Positions 49,201-60,920 of a DNA stretch of 64,000 bases are shown here, one piece after another. Source of the stretch: Linyphia triangularis (taxonomy: Eukaryota; Arthropoda; Arachnida; Araneae; Linyphiidae); NCBI GenBank assembly GCA_963978545.1, contig OZ021727.1, positions 56,184,487 through 56,248,486 of the forward strand, written 5' to 3'. The first letter of the stretch is position 1; the number at the start of each line of letters is the position of its first letter. Both the position numbers and the translations under genes were made by a program. The notes beneath the pieces were generated by a model, which was not told the origin of the DNA, searched no databases, and was given only the letters and a program-made list of their open reading frames with translations.

Positions 49201-51906
49201 TAGGCCTATAGATTAACCTGGTTTTCGTATTAGTATAATTCATTGAACTTTGGTTAACACGTTGAACTAGAACCTTAATCATTCATCTGTAAGGAAATAC
49301 TAAATTTTAGCCAATGATTTGTTACGTCTATAAATAGAGTAAAACCAGCAATTAGAGACACTTTTTCAAACCATTCTACTTACATGAAAACAAACGTTAG
49401 TAAAAGTGTTTGCCATATCACAACACAATCAAATGTAATCTCATTGAACCAACTTGTATTGGTTATTGTAACCAAAATTTTTACAATAACCAATTGTCGA
49501 TTGTTGTCTCCGATCATTCAACCTGTTCTTGCCTATTTAGTGAGGAAATCATACACTAACTATCCGAAACGGTTTCTCTTGATGGCCACTGAACCGTGCA
49601 AAGTACGTTAAGCCAGTTAGAGACAGGGGACCTACAATGTTCATAGCCGAGACACGGTTTAAGGCGTGTGGAGATTGGCTATCGGACGTTTACACCGCGT
49701 TCTTTTAAAGAAACTTCGACAGGTAAAAAAAATAAGATGAATAATGCGGGAATCATCTCTTTTGTTTCATCCAGGTATTCTGGGAAACAGTTATATGCTG
49801 GTTGAGTGAGAAAATAGTGCATTTCGAAGGGTTTTTGACCGCTAAGTTGCTATCGAGCAATTACCTAAGCTAAGAAAACGCCACCTTCTTCTTGTTTAGA
49901 GCCCCGTGAAAAAAAAAATCCTTTATATTCAGTTTTTATGCCTGAAAAGAACTTATAGAAGAATAAATGGGAAATAGTTTTTGTAGCAAAAGGATTCTCT
50001 TAAGGATGAGTTTGCCTAAAGCTAAGTGCGTTGAACCCCTTCAGAGGCCGAAGCTCTCTTGCCTTGCTTTTCTCACCACTTAGTTTCTGGAGATTGATAT
50101 CTCTCTGAAACTAGTTTTAACCATTCATAACGGAGTAGTTTTCCCTTTCTTGGAGGTCAGGATTTTCACCAGGAAAGTGTTTTCCCCCTCTCTTTTAAAT
50201 TTCGTCGCTTTTGTTGAGGGCTGCTGTTATGGTTGAGGATTTATTCATCTGCATACGAAAATTGCTCTCGAACCTTCATTTCCGCATACTTGTGAAATTA
50301 TCTTTTGTGACTTTCGCTCTAACATGCTCGTAAAAAACTACGATGGTTAGGTAAGGTGAAAATAGAATTTCTGCGTCTTCCGGTCAAGCTTGTTTTTGCC
50401 ACTACTTTAGAAATGAGGATTATTCAAAGCTGCATGTTTAAATATAATCTTCCAAGTTCAGTGATCCCTATGTTGATATTAGTGGTTATTCTTTTTTGGT
50501 AGGACAGAGTAGTCTTAACAATATGCACATTTCTATTAACATATTTCTTTAACTAATAGTACAACAAAACCTTATGATATTGGAAATTCAGTCATCTAGG
50601 GTTCATGTTCTATACTCTGTTTTTACGAATCAGTAGATGCGTTTATTATCGAAGACAAATTTCTAGTAGGAATCGTTTGGATTTTTCTTTATTCGTTTGT
50701 CATATGCAGGATATTTTTACCTAAACTTCCTGCTCAAAGAGACGTTCCTCTTGGAAAATTTTGAACTATTTTTCCGAGTATCCTATTTTTTTATATTTAT
50801 TATATTATTGTTATTATTTTCTGGAGTTTCGGTGCTGAATGTCATTATGTTGCCTCTCCAAATTATAAGATATTTCTCCAATAATGTCATGCTTAGAAAA
50901 TAAAATATTTAATGAGAAAAAATCGCTAAACACCAGTGTTAAAATATATAATTACAAAACTTTATCTCTCATTCATTTTGTAAATATTTAACTAATTTTT
51001 TTCGCTATTATTTTTAATAACTCTTTTTTGAGCACTTAAATTGCACTGAATTATGGAACAAGAAACCAATTATAAAAGTTACATTCATCTTTTTCTATAA
51101 TCTGTAGCATTTTACTTGTTTCTAAAATTGGCGTATGCCCCAAGCATCATCAACAAGATATCAATTATATACCTAATACTCTATGTACATATATCATAAG
51201 TTAATGCTCAATATCGTGTACATTAGAACTAGAACTAGTTGCTTATTATTTAACTGTATAAAGTTGACCTTAAATTTCTTCGCAACAGCCCAAAATACAC
51301 CTGCCGTAGTGCCAATGTTCACTAATTACGATAACAACCAATAATATTCCACAAAGTAGCCACAAAACTCTTCTTTTCACGCTCCCACGCTTCTGGCCTC
51401 CACACAAAAGAAAACAAGTCGTTCACTTCAGTCACTTCTTTTCATCAGTGGCGTTAAAAATAACGACACTTGAAGGCGGATTTTTCACCAAAAATTCCAC
51501 CCCTCTTCCAACCAGGATAAAAGCCAAACGAGACGCTTCTAATACGCCGCGAAATACTCTCTTTCCTCTTTAAAATAATGTTTGTGTTTATGCGGATGAA
51601 AAGAATACAAATCGCTGTTCTCATTAGGTTCGAAAGATGATGGGGTGGTATTTTTAAAGAAGTATTTAGTTTTTTTGTTTGAAGAAAAGCTTGTATTAAA
51701 GATAGTATTTCTCTCCAAAATCGTAATGAGAAATTGATATGTGGATCTCTAAATAGTTATGCATAGATTATAAGCCTAAAACGAAAGCATTCATTATTTC
51801 ACTCATTAAAAAGTATTTTTTTATAAAGTAAAAAAAATTATCCAAGAATTGTGTAGATAATTAAAATACTTTTGTTTTGGTTGCGTAATTAGTCGGTAAA
51901 AAACAT
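46240..51906. other. Long stretch without recognised genes
   Basis: AT-rich with GC-richer patches at 46260-46380, 47540-47860, 48220-48450, 49580-49720, 50030-50250 and 51280-51560. The frame at 47562-47843 (93 codons, plus) has a C run coding for prolines and no motif. 46700-46900 contains AATAAA-like and TATA-like sequences that might belong to a decayed long terminal repeat, but no matching partner or target duplication was found. Confidence 0.35.
49458..49494 (+). repeat. Perfect hairpin, 14-bp arms, 9-nt loop
   Basis: ATTGGTTATTGTAA (49458-49471) and TTACAATAACCAAT (49481-49494) are exact complements around CCAAAATTT. It is too short for a microRNA precursor. Confidence 0.85.
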
Positions 51907-52249
51907 CCCCGTAGTACAAATACGCTGGCCAATATCGCTCAACACTGGCCAATCCCGATGTGGACTGTTATAGACTGGTCGTTGCAATGAATCTTGGCCA
52001 ATCTCAGCTAAGTGCTGGGTAAAATATACTTGAAATTTTGAAATGATGTTGATGCAGAGTTTTAAAATTTAAATATATTTTTATGAGAAAGGACGGAGAG
52101 GTAAAAAAATAAGTTTTGTGATGATTTTGGCATGTTTATGTTAAAAAAAAATTGTGTAGTTTGGAACGATGCTCGAGTTTCGGCATGGATTGCCAATTTT
52201 CCAAAAACCACTGTTTCCGACATTGGCCAATACTACTGTGCTACCGAGA
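51907..52249 (-). mobile_element. ATTGGCCA-rich MITE, copy 2
   Basis: Reverse-complement homologue of 21833-22168. Ends CCCCGTAGTACA and TGTGCTACCGAG form an imperfect inverted repeat. TGGCCAAT or ATTGGCCA-like octamers occur repeatedly (near 51927, 51947, 51993, 52225), and they are better preserved here than in copy 1. The target duplication is not clear. No coding capacity; the superfamily is undetermined. Confidence 0.8.
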
Positions 52250-53743
52250 ATAGCAGATTTTACACTTATACATCGTCGATAATAATACATGTTGCTAAAT
52301 AATACTGTAATTAATATGTTAATTTCCTATTAAATTTTAAAAGGGTAGTCAAACATATATACTAGATATCTAACGTCCTTGATAATCAATTATGGTAATT
52401 AAGTTTTATAATAATATTTGAAAAGCATTTTAATGTCAAAGGTTATAGAATATTTTTTTAAACGTTTCGCAATTTCCAAATTAGTAGATAGATTTTTTTT
52501 TTTCGTACAAAAAATAAATTTTATAATCCTGTTCACTTTTCAAAATAAAGAAATAATAAGAAGCTTAATTTTCTTAAAAGATTCATTCTTAAAAAAGAAT
52601 AACTCAAAAGTAGTTGTCAAAGACCCAGTCCTACACCTCCTCTCTCCTTCAAAAACTTATTTTTATTCCATCATCAATAGGTGTGAAAAAAAGAAATGAA
52701 GCATGGAATATAATAGCATTTTGAAGACAGACCCTGGTGATTTCAAGGTTGTTTCCAGTTACTTATAACGCCTGCCCTTGATAAAAATGTTTGTTTAATG
52801 TTTGCTTTTTTATCACTTAAGCCCGTCATGTATTGTAACTTTACTTAATTCTGATTCCATTATTTTATAAGAAATAAAAAAAGGAACATCAAAATAAAAA
52901 TTCAATTGAATAAATAATAGCTCGAAAAATAGTTGTCGAAGAATTTTTATTTTCACTATTTCTAAGTTGGTTATTATGAGAGTAATAAAAATTATAAACT
53001 TCTCTAATTTATAATAACTGGGCTCTTTTTCAATAGTTATACCAGGAGATTCCAATAACTTATTTTATATAAGAATTAAGAAAAGCAAGTTTTTTTACAA
53101 ATAATTTTATAATTTTTAAAAATAATGTTAAAAGAATCTGGTCTGTAAGTGTACTGTTCTTGTAAATGCATAAACTTTTTCATATACATGTAACTATATA
53201 TATATTTTTTTCATTTAATTTAAATTCTGAAATTTAACAATTTTTTAATATGTGTAATATTAAAAAAAAAACTTATATCAATTCAACTAAAAATAAGCCC
53301 TATAAAAAAAATGTGCTTATATATATATATCTTTTAAACACCAAACATTGTATGAAAGTTATCAATAATTGCCACCAAGCATTGATAATAGTTAAAAATA
53401 CAACGTTAAATATGCTTTTAAAGAATAAAATAAGAGATAAAAATTTTGAAAAATGTTTCAGGAATTTGAATGAACCTGTCTGTTTAGCAAAACAAAACAT
53501 CGAAATTCCCTTTTAAAATCGGGACGATTTATAAAGACAACTTTGCTCTCAAAGCAACTCGAAAGAGTTAATTTCTATTTATGTGTTTAGTTTTGTTTAA
53601 CAACTCGAAGAGAAATTTGCTTAAAATTATTTTTACTACAAAAACAACGGTCGTGTCTGCTTGAAGTTGAGGATCGCATTTCCTTTTCAATTTCTCAATT
53701 ACTAAAACGGATTGTGATACTTAAAAAACCGTTTCTACTCATC
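52250..53743. other. AT-rich stretch, no gene supported
   Basis: Lys/Asn/Ile-rich frames on both strands (for example 53250-53516 plus opposite 53300-53500 minus) reflect composition. Nothing else seen. Confidence 0.4.
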
Positions 53744-53755
53744 TCATGTTTCAAG

Positions 53756-53919
53756 GGGTTAGCGTGCTATCTTCTAGACCGTGAGGTTGCGGGTTCGAGT
53801 CCCGTGTTAGGCATGGATGTTTGTAAATGTATGTTGACTTGTCTAGTGACGAATGTTTCGGCGCATTATAGCCCTCGTGTTGCTGACGGCCCCAGATAAT
53901 CTGAAAACAACCAAACAAT
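53756..53919 (+). mobile_element. tRNA-derived SINE, family 1, full copy with 12-bp target duplication
   Basis: Starts GGGTTAGCGTGCTATCTTCT (A-box region), has the perfect B box GGTTCGAGTCC at 53792-53802, then GTGTTAGGCATGG and the body with ACGAATGTTTCGGCGC and CTCGTGTTGCTGACGG, ending CTGAAAACAACCAAACAAT. TCATGTTTCAAG at 53744-53755 and 53920-53931 is an identical direct repeat and fits a target duplication made by LINE machinery. Transcription would be by RNA polymerase III. It is not a functional tRNA because the 3' half does not fold back on the 5' half. Confidence 0.88.
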
Positions 53920-54091
53920 TCATGTTTCAAGTCTAGATACTAAGCATGTACAATTTGGCGAAACATGAGCTACAATTGATGATACTTGGTAACAGAAATC
54001 TGATCAATTTCAAATTTTTAATTAACAAAAGTTGTTAAGTTGGTGGATTTAGCGACAAGCGATGAAGAGTAGAAGAGACGAAGTGTAGAAA

Positions 54092-54210
54092 AAACTTCTC
54101 ACCAAATATGCAAGTTACAAACCTATATCTCTATTTGCAGTCAAGATGAGAACTTTTCATGTAGTTACAAAGGCAGCACTCTTTCGGTGAAGTTTGAAAG
54201 CATTTGTTTT
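54092..54210 (+). repeat. Dispersed repeat, copy 2 (partner at 16313)
   Basis: Block homology with 16313-16437: CACCAAATAT, TATCTCTATTT, GAACTT and GCACTCTTTCGGT in the same order. The class is unknown. Confidence 0.6.
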
Positions 54211-54315
54211 AAAATTTTATGCAGTTCTTGAAAGCTTACCAAGGACTTTAAACTTATATATGACATATATCTGTAGTATTTATAATATAGGTTGGCTTAT
54301 GTTATTAAAAATTAA

Positions 54316-55093
54316 CTAGGGCGCTTCGCCCCCTGCTCGCTAACGCTCGCCAACCCTCAAACACCTCGCTGCGCTCGGATTGAGCGGCTTTGCCGCTCGA
54401 ATTTGTGGTTAAAACATCTTGCTGCGCTCGAATAGGTTTGCCAGAAATAAAAAATGTAACCAAATTTTTATAACTTTAATGGAAGGCCTAATAGAGAAAA
54501 CACCCAAATTGCAAGTTTCATAATAGAAAGTTAAATATACTATCCGCCAACATTCTGACTTAAAACTTCATTAGTTATGCCCTTACATCGAAGTCCCAAT
54601 ATCTTTTATTTATTCTGATAAATCGCCCCGTTAGAGAACGACGTCCAACGCGAAGCATTTTCTGGATAGAAATACTTCAAAATAATAATTACTCTAATAC
54701 AAAAATGCTTCAAAAAACAGAAAAAATCTACTTTGAAAAGAAGAGTTTAAAAAGAGCTTTAAAATTAGCAACGGGTTTGTTGTTTACATACGTAAGGATA
54801 GCTTTAAAATTAGCAACGGTTGGTTGGTTGAACCCCCGAGCAGCGGATTTGTTTACTTAAGGATGTTGCCATTCTTATATTCAAAATCATTGAGGCTTTG
54901 TAGTAACTTAATGATGAAAAATATTGAAATTTAACTAATTAATAAAGTGTTAATAAATTATTTTGGCACGTTTTGGCAAATCTACAGCTTATTTCCTTTA
55001 AAATGACACCTTGATCATTGAAATTGGTTGAGTAGTTTAGGCGGACGGACTAACCCCAAAAAACGTATTGCCTATTAAATATATAGATATAGA
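54316..55093 (-). mobile_element. Non-autonomous Helitron, 778 bp
   Basis: On the minus strand it starts TCTATATCTATATATTTAAT and ends GGGGGCGAAGCGCCCTAG: a 5' TC and a 3' CTAG just behind a GC-rich hairpin (GGGCGAAGCGCCC). It lies between an A and a T with no target duplication, all hallmarks of Helitrons. GCGAGCGTTAGCGAGC and CAAAGCCGCTC segments near the 3' end are also typical. Internally a segment containing GCTTTAAAATTAGCAACGG is duplicated (around 54754 and 54800). No Rep/helicase coding sequence is present. Confidence 0.9.
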
Positions 55094-55183
55094 TTGGCCT
55101 CCGTTTCCGTGAATACTTAGTTAATTTTAATATGGGAACTCGTCTTGATTTGACAAAACGCCTTGCATGTCTAAACTCTAACG

Positions 55184-55913
55184 CAGCTTTCCCCACTAAT
55201 TTATCGAGGCGGGCCTTATGACTTACGTTGTAGCTTTTCGCGGGCCAGATATACCAATATATGTATCCTTACTTATTATCGATTTAATAATATATATATA
55301 GCATTTCTAAAAACTGAAAAAAATATATATATTTTTTTCCTAATAAAATTACAATTGATGTTTGATTCTTTTTTTCAAACAATTAAAAAATAATAATTTT
55401 CTATATTAATGAATCAAAGTCTAAAGAAGAAGTTAATCTTTTGTTTCAACATGACAATGCGACTTATCCTAGCTTTTAACAAAAAATATTTAAACTGTAC
55501 TTCCAGATAACTCCATTTTAATCGATATCAATTGTTAGACGATGGAGGTCGAAATCATTCAGTTTATTTTATGTTATTAGGAGTCGTCGATATCTTTCTC
55601 AGTATGTGTTGCAGCCAATTTTAATAAATTGTCTCAATGAGATTCAGTTTAGTTATTCCTGAGTTTATTCTTAATGACAACCATCTTTCTGATAGCTTCT
55701 TCATCTAGTTTCTTCTAGAACATAGTGGAGAACTCTATTCTACATAGTTAATACATACTATATCGGATATAATACAATTATATATATATAAAAAAGTCCG
55801 TACCATGAAATGTGATTTTTTTTTTCTTCTTCTTTTTCTTTTTTTCTATCATCTTAAGTAGAGCCGGCGGGCGGCAGAAAAATCTGTGGCGGGCCGCGTA
55901 GTGGCTAACGTTG
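55184..55913 (-). mobile_element. Buster-like hAT element, copy 2, 730 bp
   Basis: Opposite orientation to the element at 21059-21752 and homologous to it over most of its length (for example GATTTTTCTGC near one end, the transposase stump, TTAGAAATGSTATATAT and AAGTCATANGGCC near the other). Its ends CAGCTTTCCCC and GGCTAACGTTG have drifted. The flanks CTCTAACG (55176-55183) and CTCTAGGG (55914-55921) agree in 6 of 8 bases and look like a decayed duplication. GCGGCCCGCCA-like GC-rich segments survive near both ends. Confidence 0.82.
55600..55715 (-). pseudogene. hAT transposase C-terminal fragment, broken copy
   Basis: Homologous to 21245-21394. The minus-strand frame contains EEAIRKMVVIKNKLRNN and then a stop, followed by the remains of the SHL...LLKLAA segment with another stop. 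It has lost coding ability. Confidence 0.7.
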
Positions 55914-56104
55914 CTCTAGGGCATTTGTAGTTTTGTCATCTTGTCCTTTAACAGACTGACAAAGCCTTTGTTTATAATTTTTCTCTAATGAAGCGTAGAA
56001 CCTAAATTAACGCCATTAATGTTTGATTCTTGAATATATCGACTCCACATTGATTTTTTATCAAAATCTATCTCATAAATTTTGATGCCTAAAAATATAC
56101 TCAC

Positions 56105-56319
56105 ATATTGTATTGCAAAAAAAATTCGCCTCGACAATGTTGACATTTCGTCATAAACAACGACTTGTCATCCCTCCTTAAAAACTCTGAGTACGTCATT
56201 GATAAAAGATGCCATTTTGCGAGTCCGGCTTTTTTATAACCTTCAGCTAATTCCTTTATTAATAATTCATCAGTTTCGAATTCACAGATGCCGTACGTTA
56301 TTTTTTTTTTTTTTTTCAT
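56105..56319 (-). CDS. Best candidate coding exon; unrecognised protein with CxxC
   Basis: Minus-strand frame from an ATG at 56319 through 71 codons to a strong donor, GTGAGT, at 56104-56099; the unspliced frame would stop two bases later. After a Met-Lys5 start encoded by a 16-nt A run comes ITYGICEFETDELLIKELAEGYKKAG, given here as two halves: ITYGICEFETDELL and IKELAEGYKKAG (amphipathic, helix-like). Next is LAKWHLLSMTYSEFLRR, and then KCQHCRGEFFLQY with a Cys-x2-Cys pair. Residue use is balanced, unlike other frames in the window. The A run is length-error-prone, and the true start may differ. No family was recognised; a zinc-binding domain is possible. Confidence 0.35.
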
Positions 56320-56339
56320 CGCAAAACTCCCTACCAAAA

Positions 56340-56710
56340 CTCGTTGACGGTCGCATCATAACGTGACAGGACACGCGCCAAACTCTCATGTTTATCATCA
56401 ATGGCGCAGGAAATTTCCAGCCAAAGCAGCAGTGTTTTCTTAGAAAGCCGGCGATAACGATCATCAGAAAAGGCTCTCTGGCTGCTAATGGATTAAAACG
56501 CCACTAGTTACGGTTCGGTTCGCCAGGCATCAGCATCTGCTGGCAGTGAAAGCAACAGCGACGCACGTTGCATTTAACCTTGGCCCTGCAACAAGAACCT
56601 ATTTAGAAACGAGGTCAAGTTCACGAGTCAGACTCTAGCCAAATCGATAAAAGAGACGTCGCCAAGCGTGTTTTAGTGATCGCCAAATGCTGCTCTGTGG
56701 CTCTTAAGTA
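56340..56710. promoter_or_regulatory. CpG-richer block upstream of the minus-strand exon candidate
   Basis: Less AT-rich block with many CpG (GACGGTCGCATC, GCCGGCGATAACG, GACGTCGCC) directly upstream, on the minus strand, of the exon candidate at 56105-56319. It could hold a promoter firing to the left, or to the right. It contains one ACGTGACA and one GACGTC. No TATA box is evident, as in many CpG-rich promoters. Confidence 0.3.
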
Positions 56711-56719
56711 TGGATATTT

Positions 56720-58830
56720 TCCTTTTATTTTTGTTTGTTATTTATTAAGGAAATATTGACAATTGTCATTTAAATTTGATCTATTTAATATTTTCCTCCA
56801 TTACTGATCCAGTTTCGCTTAAACTTTTACAACGACTATATTATTTGGATTTCTAATTTTACTTCATCTTTAAAAAAAAAAAAAAAAAAAAATCTGCTAC
56901 AAGATAACGAAATATCTTTAATCTACAATTTTAACTGTTGAATCATTTGTGATGCTCAGTTAATAAACAATGCAATCTAAAAATATGTTTTATAATATTG
57001 CAACTGCCTAATAGCTAAGAAATTTCAACAAGAAGCAAGTAGGGTTTTATTTGTAGTAATTCAAGTTTCACAACTCTATTTATCAACTTATTTCCAATTC
57101 TTAATATTTAATTCTAACAGTTTTTCTATATAGATTAATTTCAATTTGAGGAATCAAATATTAGCAATCATTTTTTTAACAATTGAAAAGGCAATTATTC
57201 TTTTAACATAAATCACAACTATTAATGTTATAATGAAAGGGTTCTTTTGTCCAAAATTTTTTACGTTTGGTTGGATAAAATAATTCTTTGTCGTTGTTGG
57301 ATATAAGGAATTTCTCCACTGGGGGGGGGGGGGGGGTGTATAAAAGATTATTCTGCTCTAACGAAATTCTAAAACTTTTGGATTCACGTGTTTACAATAG
57401 TAAGTGCATAGAGTCATATTTACTTTTAAGTTGTTTAATTTTTGGCCAATTTCAATAAATATGTTACTGTGACATTTGACAGTTGCTATAAAAAGACGTG
57501 CCTAAAACTGTCCAACATCAATTTTGATTTCATTTCGTTTTTATGACAATTAATTTCGTTTATAAATTCCAGTTAAAATTATATTAATATTTTATGAGAA
57601 ATATATCATGCTAAATTTTAAATACATACTGAAACATTTATATAGTTTTATTTGATTTTGAAATTCAGTGTATTATGTTTGTTTAAGATTAAATAAGTAC
57701 TGTAACTAAATAAACTGCAATAACTATTGTAAGTAAATAAACCGGCGAACGCTACAGAATACTAAGTGAATGTTTTAAAGGGAAGCCTCAAGCAAACGCA
57801 GCTTCCACATATTTCATGCCTGTGTTATCTCAAATTACTCATAGTATTTGAACTGAGTGGGGTGGAAATAACCTGAAGATATCTAGTTTTAACTGTCCGT
57901 ATTTGTTTAGGCTTGGGGATGAAGCTTTGTATATATTACTAATGGAGATTTTGATCAGAACTTTCGTGTACTGACTAACCATTTTCTGATTACTTTGTGT
58001 TTATCAGCGTATCGTCAATAATTGTTTCGGAACTATGTATATACACCAGATTGCTTTGATACTTTTTAAATAAATTTTGCCTTCAGTTGTAAATTGGGTA
58101 TAGTCTGGCTTTCCCCATATGTTTTCTCTTGAAGTTGCATATTAAACCTTTGAAAAATACCCTAAATGAAAAGTAGTTATTATTTTCACTAAGCCCGGAT
58201 TGTTGATGAGAAAATAGTTTTTTACAATTATTTATCGGGTTAGTTAAAAATTTGGTTTATTTTACTTATTAATATTTCTCTACTCTCCACAATTCCTAAA
58301 AAAGCAAATTCGCCCAATTTGTTGTCCAAAAATACATTTGCTTTGAGTTTGAGTGTTTTCTTATTGCTTTACCAAACAAAAATCGATTTGTTGACATGTC
58401 TTGTGTTCTTTGTTTGCCACGGTTCGCCAAACAAACCGAGAAAAGCAATTAATGCAAATACCAATCGCCTCAAAACAAGTTACAGTCTATTAACAGAAAT
58501 TTCAAAAACAACCTTAAGCTGTCCAACTCAAGAAAACAGATTTTTTTTTTTTTTTAATTCTTTCTCGGAAATTATTCTTATCCATCATGGAACTTATCCA
58601 AGCGTGGAACGTTTGTTTATCCCATTCCCCAAAGGACATCCATTGTCCCCCTATTAGCATTAAAAGACATCTTTGGGAAGCGAGAACAACATTAAAAAGA
58701 AAGCGTCTCTTCCATCTGCCAACTAGTTGAGCGTGTGGCAGACCCAATTTTTCCTTAGTCTGATGTGAAGTCTAGACAGGACGATCCCATGCAAAATTGT
58801 TCCAGACTTACTCCTAGACATCAACTGAAA
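56720..58830. other. AT-rich stretch, no gene supported
   Basis: Contains a 21-nt A run (56872-56892) and a 16-nt G run (57321-57336). The 112-codon frame at 58319-58657 plus starts hydrophobic and includes a T-run-encoded Phe stretch; no motif recognised. Confidence 0.4.
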
Positions 58831-58838
58831 CTGCTCTT

Positions 58839-58888
58839 TATAAAAGCTTTTTGAGACCAGACACTGATATCGATTCCGGCTGGAGATG
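58839..58888 (+). promoter_or_regulatory. Weak TATA promoter candidate
   Basis: TATAAAA at 58839-58845 in a GC-richer patch (58660-59060), with an ATG at 58886 opening a 27-codon frame (MEIARPPPLVQQG...). No good donor follows before the stop. The arrangement may be chance. Confidence 0.2.
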
Positions 58889-59059
58889 GAAATTGCCAGG
58901 CCCCCTCCCTTAGTTCAACAAGGCCTGTGTTTGGGCAGGATGGATTTCATTTTTTCATTTTTCTTGTGAAACGGATGAAGGGGGTGGGCTTTGTCTTCCG
59001 GGTTGAAGCATCTTCGGCGGGTATTGACGGGATTATGTTCTTTGTTTAGAAGGTGGAAA

Positions 59060-60890
59060 TTATGTAGGTTTTCTTTTTTAATACCATCTGTTTTTCAGTC
59101 TAGCTTCTTTTTCTCTTTTGTGGCTCGGTACAGGCAAGAGACGTTTTTTGTTGTTGTTGTTGGTTTTTTTTTGAAAAATGCATTAAATCTATCTTCGACA
59201 GTTCCCTAGTTCGATTTACCTTTCTGCAAACTCTGCTTTTAAAAAAAGTAAGCGTGACTTTTATTGTGACATATATAATCTCTTTTTAAATTAGCGTATG
59301 CTTGGTAAGAGTTACTGGTTTTCTCCTATTCAAGACCCAAATGTGGGACAGTTCAATTTGAAGACCTGTGGTCTTCCCTTAAAATTAGGTTTACTCACAA
59401 TATATCAGGCGGTGTCACTGTGTTTCTGTGCAGTATCGCTCTCGTGCGGCTCTTATGCCATAAAAAATCCAAAAAAAGCTACGAGTATGATATTATTTGA
59501 AAACTTATTCCGTGACCACTTGTTATTTGAAACTCTCTATAATTTCGTGTTCCCCTTCCAGTTCATTATTTAAGAATGCATTTTTTTCCAAGGTAGATTA
59601 ATCAAAGTAGCAACACACTTAGGTCAATTAGTTATCTTCATGTAAAATATTAAATCCGTATTTCTTTCTGCCTATATTCATATTAAAGAGATAATAATTT
59701 TTTTTAAAATTATGATACACTTAAAATTATCACGTTTAATGTCCTCTTATTCTGATAATGTTTTTTCACTTCTATTGTTTACTTCGGAAACCAGACAAAA
59801 ATTAATTGTAAAGTAATAATTAATAAACAATCAAGGAGAAAAATTTTACTTTGTAGAGCTGAATATTTTTCAGTAACCTAAATGTTTTCAACATGAGTTT
59901 ACTCTAGTTAACATAATTTTCTACAAAAAATAAAAAAATAATAAAAAATACTAGCTTTGAAAACTATTCTTAGCTTCGTATGCATCCAATTTAGAATTAC
60001 TTTTCAAGCTGATTATAATTCTTCATATTCATGTAATTTTTGTTTTACTCTCTAATCTCTAATGTTCAAACCATTACCACGAAATCATAAATTTTTAGTT
60101 TCCTATCACAAAATCAGATCATTTATTTCATGAACGAAAACACCCTAATCTCTAACAGATTCTAGGGTCACTTCCAACGGCATTTCCTTCCGTTAATACC
60201 CACATTTCCCAACATCTGACTAAAAAATTGCTCGAAATCCCAGTAAGTGGAATGTTTTCTTGGCAAACACACTCTGCAATACTATAGTTAGGGGGACGAG
60301 AAATTTGTCTTCAACAGTATCTTATCTCTGGCTTCCAACTAGTGAGCGATTTCCATAGAACTCATCTCACTTCAGGAAAAGATGTGGTATCTCGCCATCT
60401 TGGCCGGATGTGTTTGTTGATAGAAAACATTTTCAATGTCGGGGAAGGGCAAAAAATATTAGTTTTTTCCTTCCTTTTTCTAAGATGTCTGTTCGCACTG
60501 TGTCAAGGGCTCGAAGGTTATATGTCAGCATTGTTTGCGTTTTGATTTATTTTTTTAATATTGTGCTTTGATTATATAGCTTATTGAAATAAAGCATAGC
60601 TCCTGTTCTTCTTTAGTCCTTTTATATATGTTGCTACAATATCCTACTTGTGGTTTTTCTGCTGATTAATTCAAATCCGTTAGTTTCTATATAATATTTT
60701 ATTACTGTTAAAAAAGCTTTTATTCGAAGTCTGGCTATTTTCTTTTTGAACGTTCATATCTTCTGTACCTATTCTTGGAAATGTGATTGTAACTATGATT
60801 TTTTAAGCATTCTGTTTCCTAAATATCTTTCATTATCAATGTATCGCATCAAAAAGTTAATTCCTCCAATAGTTACATAGCCAGGACAAA
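59060..60890. other. AT-rich stretch, no gene supported
   Basis: The frames at 59298-59573 and 60342-60545 (plus) are mixed in composition but show no motif, signal or splice structure that I can support. Confidence 0.4.
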
Positions 60891-60920
60891 TAACAACTAG
60901 GGGTGTGGAACATTGCCCAA

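Noticed and set aside
53750..53830. Possible tRNA gene
   Set aside because: A and B boxes are present, but the 3' acceptor side does not pair with the 5' side, and the sequence runs into a SINE body also found at 27.8 kb.
58319..58657. 112-codon plus-strand frame with hydrophobic start
   Set aside because: It contains a Phe run from a T tract and no recognisable domain. The apparent signal peptide is typical of AT-rich random frames.
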